DNA of 64,000 bases from Streptomyces olindensis (GCA_000696115.1 JJOH01000002.1:318206-382205); one strand, 5' to 3'; shown: positions 1 to 9,522, counted from the first letter of the stretch. The notes: a model not told the origin generated them from the letters alone. Numbers and translations: made by a program.

Positions 1-177
1 CCCTGGCCGGTGCACACGATGAGCGGCTTCGCACACCTCGGGTACCGCGAGGGCGACCTGCCGGTGACCGAGCGGCTGGCGAAGGAGATCTTCTCCCTGC
101 CGATGTACCCCTCGCTGCCGCAGCACGTCCAGGAGAAGGTGATCGAGGCGCTCCGCGAGGTGATCGCCGGGCTCTGA
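1..177 (+). CDS. DegT/DnrJ/EryC1-type sugar aminotransferase, C-terminal fragment
   Basis: Only the last 58 codons are in the window, read from base 1 to the TGA at 175-177. The fragment ([18 protein letters not shown], then [11 protein letters not shown]) is the typical C-terminal end of PLP-dependent sugar aminotransferases of the DegT/DnrJ/EryC1 family, where 'lP.yP.l' precedes the last helix. Family members transfer an amino group from glutamate to a keto-deoxysugar nucleotide. With the 2,3-dehydratase, 3,5-epimerase and 4-ketoreductase next to it, the inferred role is C-3 amination in making an L-daunosamine-type sugar. The PLP lysine lies outside the window. Confidence 0.8.
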   Translation, partial: PWPVHTMSGFAHLGYREGDLPVTERLAKEIFSLPMYPSLPQHVQEKVIEALREVIAGL

Positions 178-199
178 CGCCGGCGCGCGGGCGCGCGAC

Positions 200-250
200 G
201 AAACGCCGTGTCCCGGTGAGGCCGACCGCCTCACCGGGACACGGCGTTTC
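200..250. terminator. Bidirectional terminator, 22-bp perfect stem
   Basis: Bases 200-221 and 229-250 are exact reverse complements with a 7-nt loop. The hairpin lies between the convergent aminotransferase (stop at 177) and 2,3-dehydratase (stop at 264). It has no T-run, as is usual for Streptomyces terminators, and by symmetry should work in both directions. Confidence 0.85.
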
Positions 251-263
251 ACGCCCCCTGCCG

Positions 264-1709
264 TCAGGCCCCGTGGTACAGGCTGTGCAGGCACGCGATC
301 AGGCTGCGGGCCTGGACGTTGACGTAGTGGCTGTGCCGCAGCAGGTCCGACAGCTGGTGCAGCGTCATCCAGCGGTAGTCGGGGTGGTCGCGGGGCACGT
401 CCTGGTCGGTCTCCACGATCAGGTAGCGGTTCAGCGCGTGGAAGAAACGGCCGCCCTCCTCGGAGAGCACCGTGTCGTACCGGACGCGCTCCGCGGGGGC
501 CCGCAGCACCTCGTCGAGGAAGGGCGGCGTGGTCCCGCCGGGCAGCCGCGCGTGGCTCTCCGCGACGCACTGCACGGTCGGGCCCAGCTCCACCACGTCC
601 GCGAAACCCGGCTCCACGCGCGCGTGCACGAGGACGTGCAGCACCCCCTCGAACCGGCGGACGAGGAAGGCGATGACGCCCTCTCCCACCGGTTCGATCA
701 TCGGCTGGCTCCACCGGTGCACCTCGCGGCCGCCGGCGTCCACCCGTACCCCGATGACGTCGAAGAAGGCGCCCGCGTCGTGCCGGATGCGGTCGTCGGT
801 GCGGCTCCAGTCGCGCAGCGCGCCGAGCGCGACCCGGCGGACCGCGATGTCGCTGCCCGTGCGCCGGTCGGTGATCCAGCCGAGGATCTCCCGCGCACTG
901 TGCACACTGGCCGCCCCGGGGTCGCCCGAGCGCAGCAGCGCCGACCGGAAGTCGTCGCCGTCCGGCCGGTCGACGCCCGCACCGGTGAACGGCAGGCACG
1001 ACAGCACGGTCCGGGCGTCCATGTTGACGGTGTCCCTGCGCCCCAGCAGCTCGTGGATCTGGCCCAGCGTCATCCAGCGGTACCCGTCGAGGGCCTCCAC
1101 CGGCTCCGCCAGCTCGACGACCACGTTGCGGTTGCGCTTGCGGTAGAACCACGACCCCTGCTCGGACTGCCGCACGTCGGCGAGCACCCCCGGGCGGCTG
1201 TGGATGTCCAGGAAGTGCTCCAGGTACGGCACCGGGCGCCCCTGGTGGACCCGCGTGTAGTTGCTGCGGGTCGCCTGGACGGTCGGGGAGAGCTGGAGCC
1301 CCTCGGCGTTGCCGGGTTCGACCTTCGCCTGCATCAGGCAGTGCAGCACCCCGTCGACGGGGGCGGTGAGGATGCCCAGGATGCCGATCTCCGGCTGGTT
1401 GATGATGGGCTGCGTCCACTGCGGCACCGGCGCGCCCGGGTGGTCGACCTCCAGTCCGTGCACGGTGAAGAACCGGCCCGTGTGGTGGCGCAGATCGCCG
1501 GTGTCCGGGTCGGTCTCCCAGCCCTCCAGGTCCTCCAGGGGGACCCGGTCGACATGGGTGTAGGCCCGCCGGCCGTAGTCGGCGAACCAGTCCGTGAAGT
1601 CGGAGAGGTCGCCGAGGGGGCCGGTCCGCAGCCGCGCCGAGGCGTCGATCCGCCGCTCGACGGGGTCCCGGGTCGGGGAGTCGGTGGTGAGTGCACGGGA
1701 GTCGCTCAT
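264..1709 (-). CDS. NDP-hexose 2,3-dehydratase (DnmT/TylCVI/EryBVI family)
   Basis: The 481-aa protein matches the family length of about 460-490 aa and shows its internal duplication. Two halves (about residues 20-230 and 240-470) each carry an FF-hydrophobic strand, a 'W.QP.I' segment, a 'GVLH.L..A.VEPG' segment and a '..PTVQ' segment. The enzyme removes the C-2 hydroxyl of dTDP-4-keto-6-deoxyglucose to give the 3,4-diketo intermediate that is then transaminated or reduced. The ATG at 1709 was chosen because it overlaps the TGA of the upstream ketoreductase (ATGA), so the two are translationally coupled. The frame stays open upstream, but only because that region codes for the ketoreductase in another frame. 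Confidence 0.9.
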   Translation of the reverse strand: MSDSRALTTDSPTRDPVERRIDASARLRTGPLGDLSDFTDWFADYGRRAYTHVDRVPLEDLEGWETDPDTGDLRHHTGRFFTVHGLEVDHPGAPVPQWTQPIINQPEIGILGILTAPVDGVLHCLMQAKVEPGNAEGLQLSPTVQATRSNYTRVHQGRPVPYLEHFLDIHSRPGVLADVRQSEQGSWFYRKRNRNVVVELAEPVEALDGYRWMTLGQIHELLGRRDTVNMDARTVLSCLPFTGAGVDRPDGDDFRSALLRSGDPGAASVHSAREILGWITDRRTGSDIAVRRVALGALRDWSRTDDRIRHDAGAFFDVIGVRVDAGGREVHRWSQPMIEPVGEGVIAFLVRRFEGVLHVLVHARVEPGFADVVELGPTVQCVAESHARLPGGTTPPFLDEVLRAPAERVRYDTVLSEEGGRFFHALNRYLIVETDQDVPRDHPDYRWMTLHQLSDLLRHSHYVNVQARSLIACLHSLYHGA

Positions 1710-2668
1710 GAGACCTCCAGGGGGGTGGTGCCGGCTGCCGCCTCCCACATCGCCCGGACCGAGGCGCCGAGCGGGATCGTGGGCCGCCAGCCGAGCACCT
1801 GGGCGGCGAACCGGATGTCCGCGCAGGTCCAGCCGCCGCCCTTGCTGGCGACCTCGGCGGAGTTGAGCCGCGCCGACGAGGCGTCCACGCCGGCCGCGTC
1901 GAACAGGGCCTGCACCAGGTCGCGCATCGGCACCGCCTCGCCGCGCCCGATGTTCACGACCAGGCCGGTGACCGGCGCGTGCACCGCGGCGACGGCCGCC
2001 CGGGCCAGGTCCCGCACGTCGACGAAGTCCCGCCGGGCGTCGGCGACGTCGAGGCTGAGCTCGTCGCCGGGGCCGAGGGCGCGCAGCCGGGCCACGACGG
2101 CGCCGAGGAAGCTGGCCGTCGTGGTGTGCGGCCCGCACACGTTGACCGCGCGCAGCACCACCCCGTCCACCCGGCCCGCCCGGGTCTGGGCCAGCAGGTG
2201 CTCGGACCCGGTGCGCTTGGTCAGTCCGTAGGGGGTGAGCGGGCCGGGCTCGCGGTGTTCGTCGATGAGGACGCCGTCCGGCACGGGCCCGTACTCGTGG
2301 ATCGACCCCAGCTGGACGACCCGCAGCCGCCGGGAGGTCGCGGCACAGCCGTCGACCAGGCGCTCCAGGAGGTCGATGTGGGCCCGGCGCATCTCCTCGA
2401 CGGTGGTGCCCCAGCCGCCGGTGGCATTGACCACCGCGGTGACGCCGTACCGGTCGAGGAGCGCGGCGAGACGCTCCGGCGCGGTCCCGGCGACGTCGAG
2501 GGGGACGAAGGCGTGCGGGCGGGTGTGGGGCGCCGGGTGCCGGGCCACCGCCAGCACCCGGTGCCCGGTGCGCGACAGTTCGTCACAGACGCTGCGGCCG
2601 ACGCACCCCGTGGCGCCGAGCACGGCCACGGTGCCGACGGCCGCCCCGCCCTGCGTGGTGGTGGACAT
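1706..2668 (-). CDS. NDP-4-keto-6-deoxyhexose 4-ketoreductase (DnmV/EryBIV-like)
   Basis: This 320-aa extended-SDR/epimerase-family protein has the NAD(P)-binding Gly motif GATGCVG (residues 18-24), an active-site Ser in GSIHEYG (Ser122) and the Tyr-X3-Lys pair in TPYGLTKR (Tyr147, Lys151). It resembles deoxysugar 4-ketoreductases, which use NADPH to reduce C-4 in the last step of deoxysugar formation and set its stereochemistry. The ATG at 2668 precedes the Gly-rich loop by a normal short N-terminus. Its stop overlaps the 2,3-dehydratase start, and the 3,5-epimerase stop is 8 nt upstream, so the genes form one leftward operon. Exact stereochemical outcome cannot be read from the sequence. 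Confidence 0.88.
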   Translation of the reverse strand: MSTTTQGGAAVGTVAVLGATGCVGRSVCDELSRTGHRVLAVARHPAPHTRPHAFVPLDVAGTAPERLAALLDRYGVTAVVNATGGWGTTVEEMRRAHIDLLERLVDGCAATSRRLRVVQLGSIHEYGPVPDGVLIDEHREPGPLTPYGLTKRTGSEHLLAQTRAGRVDGVVLRAVNVCGPHTTTASFLGAVVARLRALGPGDELSLDVADARRDFVDVRDLARAAVAAVHAPVTGLVVNIGRGEAVPMRDLVQALFDAAGVDASSARLNSAEVASKGGGWTCADIRFAAQVLGWRPTIPLGASVRAMWEAAAGTTPLEVS

Positions 2669-2676
2669 CGCCGTGC

Positions 2677-3303
2677 TCAGCTCGAGGCGCCGATGCCGGA
2701 GGACTGCCACAGGCGCTCCTCGACCGCCGCGGACTCGGCGTAGTCGGGCAGCAGCCCCTGGGCCCGGGCCGCGGCGAAGGACAGCGCCGCGGCGTCCCGC
2801 TCCGACTGCACCGTGTCGAGACCGGCGGGGAGCCGCACGCCCAGCTCCCGGTCGAAGATGTCGACGGCGAGCTCGTTCTCGGCCACGTACGGGCCCGTGA
2901 GCAGGTAGGACATGACGGTGTCGTCCTCCAGCGCGACGAAGGCGTGGCCGACGCCGACCGGGAAGTACGAGGCACGGAAGTGGACCTGGTCCATCTCGAC
3001 CGCGTCCCACTGCATGAAGGTGGGCGAGCCGACCCGCAGGTCGACCACGATGTCGAGGGCTCGGCCGCGCGCGCAGTACACGTACTTCGCGGTACCTGGT
3101 GGGGTGACGGTGAAGTGGATGCCGCGGACCGTGCCGCGCCGGGAGATGCTGTGGTTGGTCTGCGCGACCGGGAAGTGCGGCCGCCCCAGCGCCTGCTGGA
3201 ACGCCTCCAGCTGGAAGGGCGAGACGAACAGCCCGCGGTGGTCGCGGAACTGACGGGGGGTGAACTCGTAGGCACCCTCGACCTTGAGCTTACGGATCTG
3301 CAT
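2677..3303 (-). CDS. dTDP-4-keto-6-deoxyhexose 3,5-epimerase (RmlC/DnmU family)
   Basis: The 208-aa cupin is a normal length for RmlC-like epimerases. It shows the conserved N-terminal 'GAYEFTP....DHRGLF', the catalytic histidine context RGIHFT, the Lys/Arg strand AKYVYCARG, a 'DIVVDLR.GSPTF' segment and YFPVGVGHAF. It inverts C-5 (and possibly C-3) to give an L-configured sugar, consistent with L-daunosamine-type chemistry. The ATG at 3303 gives the usual start (MQIRKLKVEG); a GTG 12 nt upstream at 3315 is also possible. Neither has a strong ribosome binding site, so coupling to the upstream glycosyltransferase, about 60-75 nt away, is likely. Confidence 0.9.
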   Translation of the reverse strand: MQIRKLKVEGAYEFTPRQFRDHRGLFVSPFQLEAFQQALGRPHFPVAQTNHSISRRGTVRGIHFTVTPPGTAKYVYCARGRALDIVVDLRVGSPTFMQWDAVEMDQVHFRASYFPVGVGHAFVALEDDTVMSYLLTGPYVAENELAVDIFDRELGVRLPAGLDTVQSERDAAALSFAAARAQGLLPDYAESAAVEERLWQSSGIGASS

Positions 3304-3376
3304 CGCTTGGTTCACCGTCCGGGAGGTAGGGGGGTACGGCAGGGCCGGTGGCCCCGGTGCGGGTGTCTCGCGCCGG

Positions 3377-4669
3377 TCACCGGCGGCGGTGCTCGGCGGC
3401 CAGGCGCTCCAGCGTGGGGACGACCTGCGCGGGGGCGGGAGCGGCGAGCGCCTCGCGCCGCAGGGCCTCGGCGTTGCGCTTGAAGACCGGTTCCTCGAGC
3501 AGGCGGACGAGCAGCTCGCGCAGTCCCTTCGCGCTGAGCTTGCCGGGCACGTAGAGCCCGGCCTGGCGCCGTTCCAGGTAGCGGGCCTTGTTGATGGTGT
3601 CCCAGACGCCGTCGACGACGATGAGCTGGGGCACGGCGTGGATCATCGCCGTGCCGAAGCTGCCCGACCCGCCGTGGTGGATCACCGCGTCGCAGGTGGG
3701 CAGCAGCGCGTCGAGCGGGACGAAGTCGACGGCCCGCACGTTGTCCGGCAGGGTGTCGAAGTCCTTCAGCTGGTTCTCGTTGAGCGTGGCGACGACCTCG
3801 ACGTCGTCGAGCCCCGCGACGGCCTCCAGCAGGTCGCCGATGGACGCCCGGTCGGCGCCCAGCACCTCGCGGTGCGCCACACCCAGCGTGATGCACACCC
3901 GGCGGCCCCGCTTCGGCGGTTCCTGGAGCCACTGCGGCACGGTGGACTGGCCGTTGTACGGCACGTACCGCATCGGCACGTAGTGCAGGTCCAGCGGGAA
4001 CCGCATGGACGCCGGCAGCGGGCAGACGGTGAAGTCGCCCGTCACCGCGGCCTCCTCGAAGGAGGCGCCGTGCCGCTCCAGGCTCCAGGTGAGCCACTCG
4101 CGCAGCGGGTCGTCCCGCAGCTCCGGCGGACGCGCCGCCAGCTGCTCCAGGAAGGTCTCGCGCATCTTGCCCGCCAGGTCCATCCCGAAGAGCAGCCGGC
4201 CGTGCGCCGTCCCCGTGGCCATGGCGGCGATGGCGCCCGCGAAGGTCATGGTGTCCCACAGGACCAGGTCGGGCTTCCAGGAGCGGCAGTGCTCCACCAG
4301 CTCGTCGACCATCTGGTCGGAGCAGCAGTTCTGGAAGACGACCGAGGTCATGGCCGTGAACACACCGAGTGTGTAGTCCCAGGTGAGCCGCTCCGGGCGG
4401 GTCTCGCTCATGTCGAGACCGACCTGTGCCTGGCTCTCCAGCTGGTCGACGTCCTGGCCGATGTTCTCCTGGGTCTCCTGCATCTGCTCGTCGAGATGCA
4501 GTTCCTCCCCGACCCCGACGGCGGTCAGCCCGGTACGGGTGATCTCGTCGGCGAGATCGGGGTGACTGGCGATCCTGACGTCGTGGCCCGCCGCCTTGAG
4601 GGCCCAGGCGAGTGTGACCTGGGCGTGCATGTGCGACTTGGCGGCGAAGGTGGTGAAGAGTACCCGCAT
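3377..4669 (-). CDS. Activator-dependent family glycosyltransferase (GT1; AknS/DesVII-like)
   Basis: The 430-aa GT-B fold protein starts MRVLFTTFAAKSHMHAQV and has the C-terminal donor-binding motif DAVIHHGGSGSFGTAM, typical of macrolide/anthracycline GT1 enzymes that need a P450-like helper. It attaches a dTDP-deoxysugar to the aglycone or to a first sugar. It is paralogous along its full length to the glycosyltransferase at 13028-14308 (similar N-terminus, W-PDLVLW, GH..LL, VPYNG and HHGG segments), so the cluster has two sugar-transfer steps. The ATG at 4669 follows an AGGGG ribosome binding site. It has no helper gene next to it and may share the one at 11743. Confidence 0.9.
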   Translation of the reverse strand: MRVLFTTFAAKSHMHAQVTLAWALKAAGHDVRIASHPDLADEITRTGLTAVGVGEELHLDEQMQETQENIGQDVDQLESQAQVGLDMSETRPERLTWDYTLGVFTAMTSVVFQNCCSDQMVDELVEHCRSWKPDLVLWDTMTFAGAIAAMATGTAHGRLLFGMDLAGKMRETFLEQLAARPPELRDDPLREWLTWSLERHGASFEEAAVTGDFTVCPLPASMRFPLDLHYVPMRYVPYNGQSTVPQWLQEPPKRGRRVCITLGVAHREVLGADRASIGDLLEAVAGLDDVEVVATLNENQLKDFDTLPDNVRAVDFVPLDALLPTCDAVIHHGGSGSFGTAMIHAVPQLIVVDGVWDTINKARYLERRQAGLYVPGKLSAKGLRELLVRLLEEPVFKRNAEALRREALAAPAPAQVVPTLERLAAEHRRR

Positions 4670-4915
4670 CCCAACCCCTGTTCCGGCGAACGACCCGTAT
4701 GCGATGGGCCTCCACCCTCGGGCCGTGACCTCGTGCGGGAGTCGAGAGTCGTTGCAGCGGCGCTCGACGCGGGGCGGCCGGACGCGGTCGGTGCCTCCCG
4801 CCCTCGCGGAGAACAGCAGGTCGTGTACTACCGTGGGATCAGCCGGCGGGGTCCGGCCGATGCGCGGAGCACCGGATACCGGTCCGTGCCGTGAGGGAGA
4901 TTCAGCAGGGAGACG

Positions 4916-5479
4916 ATGTCCGCCACGCGATTGCTCGTCCTGGGGGTCGTGCGGATGCACGGCCGGGCGCACGGCTATCTGGTCCGCTCCGAGCTGTTGT
5001 CCTGGGGTGCCGACGAATGGGCGCACATCAAGTTCGGCTCGATCTACCACGCGCTCAGGCAGCTGGCCAAGGACGGCCTGCTGAAGTCGACCGACATCCC
5101 CGACTGGCCCGGCCGCGTCGACTACGAGATCGCGCCCCCGGGCGAGGAGGAGTTCTTCCGGCTGCTGCGCGACGCGCTGCGCCAGGGGAACAACCGACCG
5201 GACATGCTGGGGGCGGCGCTCGTCCTGCTGCCGGCGCTCAGCCGCGAGGAGGCGATCGCCCTGTTGCGGGAGCGCATCGCGTCGCTCTCGGCGGAGCAGG
5301 GTGAGCTGATCGCGAAGGTCGACGAGACGGCGGGCGAGCGGCCGCAGCGGGCCCACATCCGCGAACTCCTCGGCCTCTGGGAGCACAGCGCCGCGAGCCA
5401 GGCCGCCTGGACCGAGGCACTGATCGAGCGCCTGGAGGCGGGCGCCTACGTCATGGCGGGGGAGGAGAAGGGCGCCTGA
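4916..5479 (+). CDS. PadR-family transcriptional regulator
   Basis: The 187-aa protein has an N-terminal winged helix (residues 1-85; LLVLGVVRMHGRAHGYLV, then GSIYHALRQLAKDGLL and a beta wing around YEIAPPGEEEF) and a helical C-terminal dimerisation region (VirR/PadR type). PadR proteins are usually ligand-responsive repressors, often of exporter genes. It is transcribed divergently from the glycosyltransferase/sugar operon and precedes the PKS operon. The ATG at 4916 has an AGGGA site. The likely targets are the related sites at 5535-5556 and around the drrAB promoter (15308-15371), but that link is inference. Confidence 0.88.
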   Translation: MSATRLLVLGVVRMHGRAHGYLVRSELLSWGADEWAHIKFGSIYHALRQLAKDGLLKSTDIPDWPGRVDYEIAPPGEEEFFRLLRDALRQGNNRPDMLGAALVLLPALSREEAIALLRERIASLSAEQGELIAKVDETAGERPQRAHIRELLGLWEHSAASQAAWTEALIERLEAGAYVMAGEEKGA

Positions 5480-5534
5480 CGGGCGGGCCCTTCCGGCCGT
5501 TGACGGGAGTTCGGTGGATGACCGCGCGCGCCCC

Positions 5535-5556
5535 GTGATACTCAAGTTTGCATACC
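5535..5556 (+). promoter_or_regulatory. Candidate operator/promoter of the PKS operon
   Basis: An AT-rich patch in very GC-rich DNA: CTCAAGTTTG at 5541-5550, flanked by GATACT (5537-5542, -10-like) and CATAC. It lies 31-52 nt before the GTG of the first PKS-operon gene. Near-identical sequences occur twice before drrA (reverse strand CTCAAATTTG at 15359-15368 and TTCAAGTTTT at 15313-15322). A shared regulator, plausibly the adjacent PadR protein, is inferred. Confidence 0.5.
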
Positions 5557-5586
5557 CATCGTGCCCGTCCCGAGAGGACGACCGCT

Positions 5587-6564
5587 GTGCCGATCATGCT
5601 GACCTCCGAAGACGTGGACGACGCCTTCGACGACGAGGCCTTCATGGAGGAGCGGTTCTCCGACGTCCAGCGACTGCTCCTAGGCCGTGGGCCGGCGCTC
5701 GGCCCCGAGACCCCGGTCCTGCTCCCCGCCACGCACTGCCGGCTGACCGTGGGACCCCACACCTCCGGCCCCTTCGGCCGCTGCTTCGCCGTCCGCCTCG
5801 ACCCCGGCGCCGACCAGTCCGCCCCGCGCGTGGAACTGCTGCTCGCCGACGACGGATCACTCCTCGGCCTGGTCGACGCCGGCGCCCTGGACGGCTGGCG
5901 CAGCGCCATCCCCTCCGGGCTCGCCGCGCGCTACCTCGCCCCGCCGGCCCCCTCCCTGCTCGGCCTCTTCGGCTCCGGCGAACCGGCCTGGTCCTGCCTG
6001 CTCGTGCTGCACCACGCGCTGCCCTCGCTCTCCGAGGTGCACGTCGTCGGCCGGGACCCGGCCCAGGCCCGGGACCTCGCGACGGCCGCCGCCCTGCGCA
6101 CCGGCCTCAGGGTGCGCACGTCCGAGGACGCCCGCGCCACCGCAGCGGGCGCCGACGTCGTCGCCACCACCGGCGGTCACCCGCGCGTCCGCGCCGAATG
6201 GCTCGCGGCCGGGGCGCTCCTGATCGACCAGACCGCCACGGCCGCCACGGCGGCCACGGCCGCGCCGACCGCCGCCGGCCCCGCCGTCGGGCAGGTCGGC
6301 CTCGTGCCCCCGCGCGGTCCCGCCGTACGGCAGGTCAGCCTCGTCCCTCCGCGCGGCCCCGCCGAGGACACCCGGCACGAACCCCTGCCCCTCGCCGAGA
6401 TCGTCGCGGGCCGGGCGCTGCCCCGGCGCAGCGGCTCCGACATCGTCCACTACCAGGGCGCCGAACTGGCCGGCTGGAGCGCCATCGCCGCCGCCGCAGG
6501 ACTCGGCCACGCCTGGCGGCGGGACGTCGGCACCCCCGTGCGGCTGGGGCGCGGCAGTCCCTGA
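5587..6564 (+). CDS. Ornithine cyclodeaminase/mu-crystallin family protein
   Basis: The 325-aa protein has a Rossmann region (about residues 135-215) with a modified dinucleotide-binding loop (GSGEPA), '[11 protein letters not shown]' after the second strand, and '[12 protein letters not shown]'. This pattern is typical of the OCD/mu-crystallin family (NAD(P)-dependent cyclodeaminases, ketimine reductases, imine-forming dehydrogenases). After it come a low-complexity Ala/Thr stretch and a 13-residue tandem duplication ([15 protein letters not shown], DNA 6292-6369) that break the normal fold register. The GTG at 5587 was preferred over the ATG at 5596 because of the GAGAGGA site. It is the first gene of the PKS operon, 116 nt before the monooxygenase. 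I know of no established role for this family in anthracycline pathways. Confidence 0.7.
   Translation: MPIMLTSEDVDDAFDDEAFMEERFSDVQRLLLGRGPALGPETPVLLPATHCRLTVGPHTSGPFGRCFAVRLDPGADQSAPRVELLLADDGSLLGLVDAGALDGWRSAIPSGLAARYLAPPAPSLLGLFGSGEPAWSCLLVLHHALPSLSEVHVVGRDPAQARDLATAAALRTGLRVRTSEDARATAAGADVVATTGGHPRVRAEWLAAGALLIDQTATAATAATAAPTAAGPAVGQVGLVPPRGPAVRQVSLVPPRGPAEDTRHEPLPLAEIVAGRALPRRSGSDIVHYQGAELAGWSAIAAAAGLGHAWRRDVGTPVRLGRGSP
6292..6369 (+). repeat. 39-bp imperfect tandem repeat inside the OCD-like gene
   Basis: CAGGTC at 6292 recurs 39 bp later at 6331, with most of the unit conserved, encoding two copies of a 13-residue QV(G/S)[12 protein letters not shown] unit. It follows a (GCCACGGCC)n-like Ala/Thr stretch. 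The two units differ at several positions, so the duplication is not very recent. Confidence 0.8.
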
Positions 6565-6680
6565 CCCGGGCGCGGGATCCAGTCGTCTTCTAGGGCACCG
6601 CGAGGCACGCCACCGAGGGTTTCAGTCCGACCTCGGCGTACGCGTCGCCGGACGCCCGGACGATGAGGAGCACCGATCCC

Positions 6681-7016
6681 ATGTCAGCCGATCAGCCCGG
6701 CCCCGCCTCCGGCGGCCCGGCCACCTTCGTCAACAGCTTCACCCTCCGCACCACCCCGGAGGAGTTCGAGGACGTCTTCGCCCGCACGGCACGCTTCATG
6801 GAGCGCCAGCCCGGCTTCCTCGGCTACACCCTCGTACGCCACCTGGAACAGCCGCACAGCTACGTCAACATCGCCCGCTGGGCCGACGTCGCCTCCTTCC
6901 GCGCCGCGGTCGGCCAGAGCGACTTCCGGCCGCACGCCGAGGCGCTGCGGGCGATCAGCACCAGCAGCTCCAACCTCTACCTGGAGCGGCGCAGCGCCAC
7001 CGGGGAGGCGCGATGA
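6681..7016 (+). CDS. Antibiotic biosynthesis monooxygenase (anthrone oxygenase; AknX/DnrG/ActVA-ORF6-like)
   Basis: The 111-aa ABM-fold protein has the family pattern '[20 protein letters not shown]', '..[24 protein letters not shown]'. This subfamily oxidises anthrones to anthraquinones without metal or flavin, i.e. C-12 oxygenation of the tricyclic anthracycline precursor. Its position just before KS-alpha is the same as for aknX and dnrG in known anthracycline clusters. The ATG at 6681 was chosen over the in-frame ATG at 6663 because an AGGAG (6666-6670) sits 10 nt before it. It overlaps the KS start by ATGA. Confidence 0.88.
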   Translation: MSADQPGPASGGPATFVNSFTLRTTPEEFEDVFARTARFMERQPGFLGYTLVRHLEQPHSYVNIARWADVASFRAAVGQSDFRPHAEALRAISTSSSNLYLERRSATGEAR

Positions 7017-8281
7017 CCCGGCGGGTCGTGATCACCGGCATCGGGGTGGTGGCCCCCGGCGGCATCGGCACCAAGCAGTTCTGGGAGACCGTCACCGGCG
7101 GCCGCACCGCGACCCGGACCATCAGCCTGTTCGACCCCGCCCCGTTCCGCTCCCGGATCGCGGCCGAGTGCGACTTCGACGCCGCGGAGCAGGGCCTGAG
7201 CCCCGAGGACGCCGAACGGCTCGACCGGGCGGCGCAGTTCGCCCTGGTCGCGCTGCGCGAGGCCGTCACCGACAGCGGCTTGGAGCCCGACCCCGACACC
7301 GCCCACCGCACCGGCGTCAGCCTCGGCAGCGCGGTCGGCTGCACCCAGAAACTCGAAGAGGAGTACGTCGCCCTGAGCGGCGGCGGACAGGAGTGGCTCG
7401 TCGACCACACCGCCGCCGGCGCGCACCTCTACGACCACTTCGTGCCCAGCTCCATGGCCGCCGAACTCGCCTGGGAGGCCGGCGCCGAAGGCCCCTGCAC
7501 CGTCGTCTCCGCCGGCTGCACCTCCGGCCTCGACTCGGTCGGGCACGCGGCCGCCCTCATCCGCGAGGGCACCGCCGACGTGATGATCGCCGGGGCCACC
7601 GACGCCCCCATCTCCCCGATCACCGTGGCCTGCTTCGACGCCATCCGCGCCACCTCGCCCCGCAACGACGACCCGGCGACCGCGCTGCGCCCCTTCGACC
7701 GCACCCGCAACGGCTTCGTCCTCGGCGAGGGCGCCGCCGTCCTGGTCCTGGAGGAGCTGACGGCGGCCCGGCGCCGGGGCGCCCACGTGTACGCCGAGAT
7801 CGCCGGCTACGCCTCCCGGGGCAACGCGTACCACATGACCGGGCTGCGCACCGACGGACGCGAGCTCGCCGCCGCCGTCGACGCCGCCCTCGACGAGGCC
7901 CGGCTCGCCCCCGAGGCACTCGGGTACGTCAACGCCCACGGCACCGCCACCAAGCAGAACGACGTGCACGAGACGGCGGCCCTCAAGCGCAGCCTCGGAT
8001 CCCACGCCCACCGCGTCCCGGTCAGCTCCATCAAGTCGATGATCGGGCACTCGCTCGGCGCCATCGGCTCCATCGAGGTCGCCGCCACCGCCCTGGCCCT
8101 CGAACACGGCGTCATCCCGCCCACCGCCAACCTGACCGACCCCGACCCCGACCTCGACCTGGACTACGTCCCCCTGCACGCCAGGGAGCGGACCATGTCG
8201 GCCGCGCTCACCGTGGGCAGCGGCTTCGGCGGCTTCCAGAGCGCGGTGGTGCTGCGCCGGCCCGAGGGGCGGGCCGCATGA
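7013..8281 (+). CDS. Type II PKS ketosynthase alpha (KS-alpha)
   Basis: The 422-aa condensing enzyme has the complete catalytic set: Cys169 in [12 protein letters not shown], His309 in VNAHGTATK and His346 in SMIGHSLGA. It pairs with the chain-length factor downstream to extend the poly-beta-ketone on an ACP using malonyl units. The gene overlaps its neighbours by 4 nt on both sides (ATGA), ensuring equal translation of KS and CLF. The order monooxygenase-KS-CLF-KSIII-AT is that of daunorubicin (dnrG-dpsABCD) and aclacinomycin-type clusters. The ACP gene is not among the neighbours and should lie outside the window. Confidence 0.96.
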   Translation: MTRRVVITGIGVVAPGGIGTKQFWETVTGGRTATRTISLFDPAPFRSRIAAECDFDAAEQGLSPEDAERLDRAAQFALVALREAVTDSGLEPDPDTAHRTGVSLGSAVGCTQKLEEEYVALSGGGQEWLVDHTAAGAHLYDHFVPSSMAAELAWEAGAEGPCTVVSAGCTSGLDSVGHAAALIREGTADVMIAGATDAPISPITVACFDAIRATSPRNDDPATALRPFDRTRNGFVLGEGAAVLVLEELTAARRRGAHVYAEIAGYASRGNAYHMTGLRTDGRELAAAVDAALDEARLAPEALGYVNAHGTATKQNDVHETAALKRSLGSHAHRVPVSSIKSMIGHSLGAIGSIEVAATALALEHGVIPPTANLTDPDPDLDLDYVPLHARERTMSAALTVGSGFGGFQSAVVLRRPEGRAA

Positions 8282-9522
8282 CCCCCGTCGTGGTCACGGG
8301 CATCGGCGTCGTCGCCCCCACCGGCATCGGACTCGACGCCTACTGGGCGGCGACCCTGCGCGGCGACGACGGCATCCGGCGCGTGCAGGCGTTCGACCCC
8401 AGCCGCTATCCGACCCGCCGGGCCGGGGAGGTGACCGGGTTCGAGGCGGGCGACCACCTGCCGAGCCGGCTGATCCCGCAGACCGACCGCATGACCCAGT
8501 TCGCCCTGGCCGCGGCCGACTGGGCCGTCGCCGACGCCGGCATCGACCTCGACGCGGTGCCGTCGCTGGAACGCGGCGTCGTCACGGCCGGTGCCTCCGG
8601 CGGCTTCGGCTTCGGCCAGCGCGAACTCCAGCACCTGTGGGGCGAGTCCCCCAAGAAGGTCAGCGCCTACATGTCCTTCGCCTGGTTCTACGCCGTCAAC
8701 ACCGGCCAGATCTCCATCCGGCACGGCATGAACGGGCCGACCGGCGTCTTCGTCGGCGAGCAGGCCGGCGGCCTGGACGCCCTCGCCCACGCCCGGCGCC
8801 AGATCCGCGCGGGGGCCCGGCTGATGATCTCCGGCGGCATGGACTGCTCCCTGTGCCCGTACGGCATGGCCGCCCAGCTGGCCGGCGGACGGCTCACCGC
8901 CGACGCCTACCTGCCCTTCGACGACCAGGCCTCCGGTCATCTGCCCGGCGAGGGCGGGGCGTTGCTCACCCTGGAGAGCGCCGAGGGGGCCCGGGCGCGC
9001 GGACGCGGTCACTACGGCGAGATCGCCGGGTTCGGCGCCACCTTCGACCCGCGCCCCGGGTCCGGGCGCCCCCCGGCCCTGCGCCGGGCCGTCGAGCAGG
9101 CGCTCGCCGACGCCCAAGCCGCGCCGGAGGACATCGCCGTCGTCTTCGCCGACGGTGCCGGCGTGCCCGAACTCGACGCGGCCGAGGCCGCGGCGCTCAC
9201 CGAGGTCTTCGGCCCGGGAGGAGTCCCGGTCACGGTGCCCAAGACGGCCACCGGCCGGCTCTACTCCGGTGCCGGGCCGCTCGACGTGGTCACCGCCCTG
9301 CTGACCCTGCGCGACGGGATCGCCCCGCCCACGGTCAACGTCTCGCGGGTGCCCGACACGTACGGCCTCGACCTCGTCCTCGGACGGCCCCGGCCGGTCT
9401 CCGGCACGGCGGCCCTGGTCCTGGCCCGCGGCCACCACGGCTTCAACAGCGCCCTGGTCGTCCGGGCCCCCGCGCCCGGCGACGCCGTCGCGCACCGGCC
9501 CGAGGAGAGGACGGCGGCGTGA
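8278..9522 (+). CDS. Type II PKS chain-length factor (KS-beta)
   Basis: This 414-aa KS-like protein has Gln162 (context [14 protein letters not shown]) where KS-alpha has the active-site Cys, the hallmark of KS-beta/CLF. The catalytic His motifs are degenerate ([24 protein letters not shown]). It forms a heterodimer with KS-alpha and sets polyketide length; in anthracycline systems this is a decaketide-length chain, here inferred only. Its start overlaps the KS stop (ATGA) and its stop overlaps the GTG of the KSIII gene. Confidence 0.95.
   Translation: MTPVVVTGIGVVAPTGIGLDAYWAATLRGDDGIRRVQAFDPSRYPTRRAGEVTGFEAGDHLPSRLIPQTDRMTQFALAAADWAVADAGIDLDAVPSLERGVVTAGASGGFGFGQRELQHLWGESPKKVSAYMSFAWFYAVNTGQISIRHGMNGPTGVFVGEQAGGLDALAHARRQIRAGARLMISGGMDCSLCPYGMAAQLAGGRLTADAYLPFDDQASGHLPGEGGALLTLESAEGARARGRGHYGEIAGFGATFDPRPGSGRPPALRRAVEQALADAQAAPEDIAVVFADGAGVPELDAAEAAALTEVFGPGGVPVTVPKTATGRLYSGAGPLDVVTALLTLRDGIAPPTVNVSRVPDTYGLDLVLGRPRPVSGTAALVLARGHHGFNSALVVRAPAPGDAVAHRPEERTAA

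Noticed and set aside
216..2231. Long open frame (671 codons) on the + strand across the sugar genes
   Set aside because: It is the antisense of the 2,3-dehydratase and ketoreductase genes, whose families are clear. In very GC-rich DNA all frames are often open, and the predicted protein is low-complexity Arg/Val/Pro.
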